Part shown: positions 7,421 to 11,477 of the stretch, one piece after another
Numbering within the stretch: position 1 is the first letter of the stretch
Layout of the letters: each line of letters opens with the position of its first letter
Source of the DNA: Fidelibacterota bacterium 46_43
GTDB lineage: Bacteria > Fidelibacterota > Fidelibacteria > Fidelibacterales > Fidelibacteraceae
Assembly: GCA_001509335.1 (NCBI GenBank)
Contig: LGGY01000152.1
Location: forward strand, 1 to 11,477
Reading direction: 5' to 3'
DNA length: 11,477 bases
Notes under the pieces: generated by a model
The model's input: only the letters and a program-made list of their open reading frames with translations
What the model was told of the DNA's origin: nothing
Database searches by the model: none
Position numbers and translations under genes: made by a program

Positions 7421-10400
7421 TTACAGCAGATCCACTTCCAGACCCAGTCCCTGAAGTTCTTTCAGCAACACGTTAAATGATTCCGGCATACCGTAATCGG
7501 GCAGGTTTTCCCCTTTGACGATGGCGTTATACACACGGGATCTGCCATCCACATCATCAGATTTAACCGTAAGAACTTCCTGTAAAGTGAAAGCGGCACC
7601 GTATGCTTCAAGGGCCCAGACTTCCATTTCACCAAAACGCTGACCGCCGAACTGAGCTTTTCCGCCCAGGGGTTGTTGCGTAATCAATGAATAGGGACCG
7701 GTTGATCTTGCATGCATTTTATCTTCAATCATGTGGGCCAGTTTCATCATGTAAATCTGTCCCACTGCAACTGTATCGTAGATCTTTTCGCCGGTTCGGC
7801 CGTCGTACAATTCGCTTTTTCCATTTTCCGGCAGACCGGCTTTTTTCAGTTCTTCCTGAACATCCCCATAGCGGGCTCCGTCAAAAACCGGTGTTTCATA
7901 ATAAACACCCAGCTTCTTGCCGGCCCAGCCCAACATGGTTTCGTACAGCTGTCCAAGGTTCATACGGGAAGGCACACCCAGGGGATTCAAGACGATATCC
8001 ACAGGGGTTCCGTCCGGCAGATAAGGCATATCTTCCTCGGGGACGATAATGGATACAACACCCTTGTTTCCATGGCGGCCGGCCATCTTATCTCCAACCT
8101 GGATTTTCCGCTTGCTGGCAATATACACTTTGGCCAGCTGGAGAACTCCCGGTTGAAGGTCATCACCGGCTTTGACCTTGAACTTTTCATTATCGATTTC
8201 GTATTGAATATCCTGCTGGACATTCTGATAATTCTGGATCAGAGTTAATATTTTTTGATACTGTTTTTCATCCTTGATCCAGGGTTTATCCAGATCCACA
8301 CGCCGAAAATCCATATTTTCAAAGATATCGGCATTCCATTCACGGCCTTCAGCCACGATGGCATTGCCTCCCTTGTCGTAGATTCCGGTGCAGGCATGCC
8401 CCTCCAGGAGTCCCAGAAGTTTCCGGGTCAGTTTCCCTTTGAGGGCAGCCAGGCGGCGTGTCAATTCATTGTCAAGCTTTTCGATTTTTATTTTTTCATC
8501 CCGGCGGGATTCTTTTCCTTTACGGACAAAGAGACGGGTATCAATTACCACACCGGATGTCCCCGGTTCAGCCCGTTTGGAAGCATCCTTAACATCTCCG
8601 GCTTTTTCGCCGAAAATGGCCCGGAGCAGTTTTTCTTCCGGTGTCGGATCGGTTTCTCCCTTGGGAGTGACTTTTCCAATCAGGATATCCCCGGATTGCA
8701 CCTGGGCACCGACGCGGATAATACCGTTTTCCTCAATATTTTTTGTGGCTTCTTCCGAGACATTGGGGATTTCACGTGTCAGTTCTTCGCTTCCCCGTTT
8801 TGTTTCCCGGACCTCCAGTTCCACTTCTTTCACGTGGACCGAAGTAAAGATATCCTCTTTCACCATCCGTTCACTGAGGACAATGGCATCTTCGAAGTTA
8901 TAACCACGCCAGGGCATAAAAGCCACCAAAACGTTCCGGCCAAGGGCCAGTTCTCCTTTATTGGTAGACGTTCCGTCAGCAAGAGGTTGCCCTTTTTTCA
9001 CGACCTGGTTTTTTCGGACAATCGGCCGCTGATTGATTGCCGTATCCTGGTTGGTCCTCTGATATTTTTTCAGATGATATACATGCCGGCCTTCATTTTC
9101 ATCGAGGGAAACAGAGGCATCAAAACCTTCCAGAGGACGGAGGATAATTTTATTGGCATCCACATATTCAATGACGCCATCTGTATCGGCTACAACAATC
9201 GCCCGGCTGTCTGCAGCGATAATCCCTTCCATCCCTGTTCCCACAATAGGGGTACTGGGAGTCAGCAGAGGCACAGACTGGCGTTGCATATTACTTCCCA
9301 TCAGGGCGCGGTTGGCATCATCATGTTCCAGAAAGGGAATCAGACTGGCCGCAGCGCTGACAATCTGAATGGGAGCCACATCCATGTAATTCACTTTTTC
9401 CGGTGGTACTGCCGGATAGTCAGCCCCTTTCCGGCACTTCACCACATCCAGGGCAAACGAGTTGTCCTTATTCAAAGGTGCATTTGCCTGGGCAATCACA
9501 CTTCTGTCTTCATCATCGGCAGACAGATATTCTACCTCTTCCGTCACATAAACTTTACCATCTTTCAGCCGTGTTTTACGGTACGGTGTTTCAATAAAGC
9601 CCAGGCGGTTCACTACCGCATAGGAAGCCAGTGACGAAATCAGGCCGATATTGGGACCTTCCGGGGTTTCGATGGGACACAGGCGGCCATAGTGTGTATA
9701 GTGCACATCACGGACCTCAAAACCGGCCCGTTCACGGGTCAATCCTCCCGGACCCAGGGCAGACAGGCGGCGCTTGTGCGTCAGTTCTGCCAGGGGATTG
9801 GTCTGGTCCATAAACTGGGACATCTGTGAGGTACCGAAAAAGGTATTGATAACGGATGTAATAATCCGGCTGTTCACCAGTTCCTGGGGTGTGAGATTTT
9901 CCGCTCTGTGAATATTCATCCGGTCCCGGATCGTCCGTGACATACGGGTAAAGGCAATGGAAAACTGATTGGCAAGTTGTTCGCCAACGGTTCTTACACG
10001 CCGGTTCCCAAGATGGTCAATATCATCGGAGAGTTTATCACCCCGCCGCATCTTGATCAGGTGCTGAACAATGTAGATAAAGTCATCCGGTGTAATCACC
10101 GTATTGTCAAGGGGGACATTCATATTGAACTTTTTGTTCATCCGGTAGCGTCCCACTTCACCCAGGTCATATTTTTTCGGACTGAAAAAGAGTTTTTCCA
10201 CAAATTTCTGGGCTGTTTCCAGATTCGGTGGATCTCCGTTTCTCAGATTCCGGTACAGATAGAATAGAGCATCTTCCTGATTCGGTCCCCCCTCAGCCAG
10301 CCGATCCGGATCCATTTTATCTTTTTCACGGCGGATGGAGTTGGCCAGAAGTTTCAGATCGATTTCCTTATCGGGGTCGACCACTTCAATTTTCTTAATC

Positions 10401-11236
10401 CCGGCTTCTTTCAGCGTCTGAACATGTGAAGCTTCAAGAACGACCCGGTCATCTTCAGAAACGCCGGCCGCCAGGATCACTTCTCCGGTATCGGGATTTA
10501 AAATGCTTTGAACCAGGGTCATCCCGATGATCTTATTTGAGACATTAACTTCTTTCAGTACGTCGAACTGTTTTAGAATGTCGTAATCAGAGTCAAATCC
10601 AACAGCGCGGAGGAGAATAGAGACGGGAAATTTTTTCCGTCTGTCAATAGTGACATAAATTGCATCGAAAATATCTGTCGTAATATCGACCCAGGAACCA
10701 CGGAAGGGAATAATACGGGCGTTATAGAGGATGGAACCGTTGGGATGGCGTGCATCGTTAAAGAAAACGCCGGGAGAACGCTGTAGCTGGCTGACGATAA
10801 CCCGTTCAGCTCCATTGATAATGAAGGTTCCCCGGTTGGTCATAAAGGGAATATTGCCCAGAAATACTTCCTGTTCAATACTCTCTGAATAGACGCCGGG
10901 TTCTGCGTCTTCTTCGGCAATTTTTAAGATTAATTTCGCCTTTAAGGGGGCAGCATAGGTGATACCCCTTTCCAGGCATTCTTTTTCAGAATAGCGAGGT
11001 TTTCCTATGGAGTAACTCACATAATCCAATGCAAAGGTATTATGGGAATCCTCTATGGGAAAAATCACCCTGAAGGCCTGTTCCAGGCCAATATTCTCCC
11101 GGTCTTCAGGTTTTTTATCCAACTGCAGAAATTCATTAAATGAATCGAGCTGAATGCTCAGCAGATCGGGGATATCCAAAACCCTTGAGATGCGGGAGAA
11201 AGATTTCCGCTGTACAAGTCCTGACAGATTTCTCAA
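7421..11236 (-). CDS. rpoB: DNA-directed RNA polymerase subunit beta (RpoB)
   Basis: Beta builds half of the RNA polymerase active-site cleft and is the rifampicin target. The 1271-aa product is complete. ERVIVSQLQRSPGVFF at 144-159 is the N-terminal rifampicin-pocket and lobe region. The main rifampicin cluster is 468-494 (E. coli 507-533), with Asp477, His487 and Ser492 matching E. coli D516, H526 and S531. E. coli L511 and N518 are Met472 and Thr479 here, probably natural variation. Residues about 903-1019 form a lineage-specific insert in the SI2 position. KMAGRHGNKG holds the active-site lysines Lys1050 and Lys1058. The C-terminal region before LLKELQGLGLEVDLL is shorter than in E. coli. 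The start is TTG at 11236-11234. It is the only start candidate after the in-frame TAA upstream, and GGAGG lies 7 nt before it. The gene is downstream of the attenuator-like region and 30 nt before rpoC. Confidence 0.98.
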   Translation of the reverse strand: MRNLSGLVQRKSFSRISRVLDIPDLLSIQLDSFNEFLQLDKKPEDRENIGLEQAFRVIFPIEDSHNTFALDYVSYSIGKPRYSEKECLERGITYAAPLKAKLILKIAEEDAEPGVYSESIEQEVFLGNIPFMTNRGTFIINGAERVIVSQLQRSPGVFFNDARHPNGSILYNARIIPFRGSWVDITTDIFDAIYVTIDRRKKFPVSILLRAVGFDSDYDILKQFDVLKEVNVSNKIIGMTLVQSILNPDTGEVILAAGVSEDDRVVLEASHVQTLKEAGIKKIEVVDPDKEIDLKLLANSIRREKDKMDPDRLAEGGPNQEDALFYLYRNLRNGDPPNLETAQKFVEKLFFSPKKYDLGEVGRYRMNKKFNMNVPLDNTVITPDDFIYIVQHLIKMRRGDKLSDDIDHLGNRRVRTVGEQLANQFSIAFTRMSRTIRDRMNIHRAENLTPQELVNSRIITSVINTFFGTSQMSQFMDQTNPLAELTHKRRLSALGPGGLTRERAGFEVRDVHYTHYGRLCPIETPEGPNIGLISSLASYAVVNRLGFIETPYRKTRLKDGKVYVTEEVEYLSADDEDRSVIAQANAPLNKDNSFALDVVKCRKGADYPAVPPEKVNYMDVAPIQIVSAAASLIPFLEHDDANRALMGSNMQRQSVPLLTPSTPIVGTGMEGIIAADSRAIVVADTDGVIEYVDANKIILRPLEGFDASVSLDENEGRHVYHLKKYQRTNQDTAINQRPIVRKNQVVKKGQPLADGTSTNKGELALGRNVLVAFMPWRGYNFEDAIVLSERMVKEDIFTSVHVKEVELEVRETKRGSEELTREIPNVSEEATKNIEENGIIRVGAQVQSGDILIGKVTPKGETDPTPEEKLLRAIFGEKAGDVKDASKRAEPGTSGVVIDTRLFVRKGKESRRDEKIKIEKLDNELTRRLAALKGKLTRKLLGLLEGHACTGIYDKGGNAIVAEGREWNADIFENMDFRRVDLDKPWIKDEKQYQKILTLIQNYQNVQQDIQYEIDNEKFKVKAGDDLQPGVLQLAKVYIASKRKIQVGDKMAGRHGNKGVVSIIVPEEDMPYLPDGTPVDIVLNPLGVPSRMNLGQLYETMLGWAGKKLGVYYETPVFDGARYGDVQEELKKAGLPENGKSELYDGRTGEKIYDTVAVGQIYMMKLAHMIEDKMHARSTGPYSLITQQPLGGKAQFGGQRFGEMEVWALEAYGAAFTLQEVLTVKSDDVDGRSRVYNAIVKGENLPDYGMPESFNVLLKELQGLGLEVDLL

Positions 11237-11241
11237 AAGAA

Positions 11242-11249
11242 ATCCTCCC
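11242..11249 (-). promoter_or_regulatory. Shine-Dalgarno deciding the rpoB TTG start
   Basis: GGGAGGAT on the minus strand places its GGAGG core (11248-11244) 7 nt before TTG at 11236-11234. The rpoB frame has a TAA a few codons upstream, with no ATG or GTG between it and the TTG. The next codons already give the conserved RpoB N-terminus, so TTG is the start. Confidence 0.85.
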
Positions 11250-11263
11250 TCATATTATTTCAT

Positions 11264-11302
11264 AAAAAGAAATAAAGAGCCATCAGCATGTGAAGATGGC
11301 CC
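11264..11302 (-). terminator. Intrinsic terminator / attenuator hairpin between rplL and rpoB
   Basis: In the transcript GGGCCATC (11302-11295) pairs with GATGGCTC (11284-11277) over a 10-nt loop. This gives 8 consecutive pairs, including one G-U. A U-rich run, TTTATTTCTTTTT, follows at once (11276-11264, 11 of 13 T). This is the layout of an intrinsic terminator. Because rpoB lies immediately downstream with no convincing promoter of its own, partial readthrough is the likely mode. A partial terminator at this position is known in E. coli, where it keeps L7/L12 in excess over beta. The strength here is not measured. Confidence 0.65.
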
Positions 11303-11340
11303 GTAAATACTTCTTTTAATGGCCTTATAGCTGCCATCTT
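11293..11340 (-). promoter_or_regulatory. Competing (antiterminator-like) hairpin upstream of rpoB
   Basis: AAGATGGC (11340-11333) is a perfect 8-bp match to GCCATCTT (11300-11293) across a 32-nt loop. Its 3' arm shares six bases with the 5' arm of the terminator stem, so the two structures exclude each other. The upstream arm can also pair locally with GCCAT at 11323-11319 (5 bp plus one G-U, 9-nt loop), which would free the terminator arm. The upstream arm begins only 5 nt after the rplL stop codon, so a terminating ribosome could mask it. The regulatory role is inferred from the pairing alone. Confidence 0.45.
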
Positions 11341-11345
11341 GACTG

Positions 11346-11477
11346 TTATTTCAGTTCTACAGTTGCACCAGCCTCTTCAAGCTGTTTCTTTACTTTTTCA
11401 GCTTCATCTTTTGGCAATGCTTCTTTGATGGTGCTGGGAACACCTTCGACCAGTTCTTTGGCTTCTTTCAGGCCAAG
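11346..11477 (-). CDS. rplL: 50S ribosomal protein L7/L12, C-terminal part only
   Basis: Forty-three codons and a TAA stop are present; the 5' part lies beyond the window. The sequence begins LGLKEAKELVEGVPSTIKEA and ends LEEAGATVELK, matching the C-terminal globular domain of L7/L12, which in E. coli has GLKEAKDLV and ends EEAGAEVEVK. This domain recruits the translational GTPases EF-Tu and EF-G, both encoded downstream in this window, to the ribosomal stalk. Its position directly before rpoB is the standard bacterial rplJL-rpoBC order. The stop at 11348-11346 is 109 nt before the rpoB start, and that gap holds the hairpins described for 11264-11340. Confidence 0.96.
   Translation of the reverse strand, partial: LGLKEAKELVEGVPSTIKEALPKDEAEKVKKQLEEAGATVELK

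Noticed and set aside
8255..9634. Plus-strand open frame of 459 codons opposite rpoB
   Set aside because: Same cause as the rpoC case: codon-aligned antisense shadow of a conserved gene, with no independent evidence of coding.
9755..9835. Possible rifampicin-resistance substitutions in the RpoB cluster (Met472 and Thr479 in place of E. coli L511 and N518)
   Set aside because: The main resistance positions (E. coli D516, H526, S531 equivalents) are of the sensitive type. The two differences look like lineage variation, and resistance cannot be claimed from them.
11233..11253. Tiny frame ATG-to-TGA (MREDFF) whose stop overlaps the rpoB TTG start
   Set aside because: It encodes six residues, has no ribosome-binding site of its own, and consists largely of the rpoB Shine-Dalgarno itself. 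The overlap is probably coincidental.
1..11477. Search for mobile elements, CRISPR repeats, tRNA or rRNA genes and accessory systems
   Set aside because: Coding density is near complete with conserved housekeeping genes. Gaps are 11 to 109 nt and contain no terminal inverted repeats, direct-repeat arrays or RNA-gene signatures.

Overview
This is a core housekeeping locus. Seven protein genes lie head-to-tail on the minus strand, in transcription order rplL (3' end only), rpoB, rpoC, rpsL, rpsG, fusA, tuf (5' end only). They encode ribosomal protein L7/L12, the RNA polymerase beta and beta' subunits, S12, S7, EF-G and EF-Tu. I see no mobile element, CRISPR array, tRNA, rRNA or accessory gene. 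The organism is a bacterium of moderate GC content. RpoB is about 1271 aa and carries an insert before the catalytic lysine region. RpoC is 1437 aa and carries a large trigger-loop insertion. The rpoBC and str clusters are joined directly, with no L7Ae-like gene between rpoC and rpsL. These traits fit the FCB assemblage (Bacteroidota, Ignavibacteria, Calditrichota or Marinimicrobia type lineages), but this placement is by resemblance and no phylogeny was run.

Layout, right to left. The last 43 codons of rplL end at 11346. A 109-nt gap (11237-11345) follows; it holds an attenuator-like set of repeated segments able to form either a terminator hairpin with a U-rich tail or a competing hairpin. 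rpoB (11236-7421) and rpoC (7390-3077) both start with TTG behind strong Shine-Dalgarno sequences. A 63-nt gap with a small hairpin leads to rpsL (3013-2642). rpsG (2629-2162), fusA (2146-65) and tuf (from 53) follow with gaps of only 11 to 15 nt, and the Shine-Dalgarno sequence of one gene often overlaps the stop codon of the one before.

The genes supply transcription (beta, beta') and translation (L7/L12, S12, S7, EF-G, EF-Tu), whose output is normally co-adjusted to growth rate. No gene is broken, fused or missing key residues, and the rifampicin and streptomycin target regions look like the ordinary sensitive type.

No new biological system is evident. The points most worth a second look are the attenuator-like structure between rplL and rpoB, the arrangement of five consecutive genes in one reading frame separated only by single stop codons, the paired TTG starts of rpoB and rpoC, and the lack of room for an E. 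coli-type S7 operator between rpsL and rpsG.
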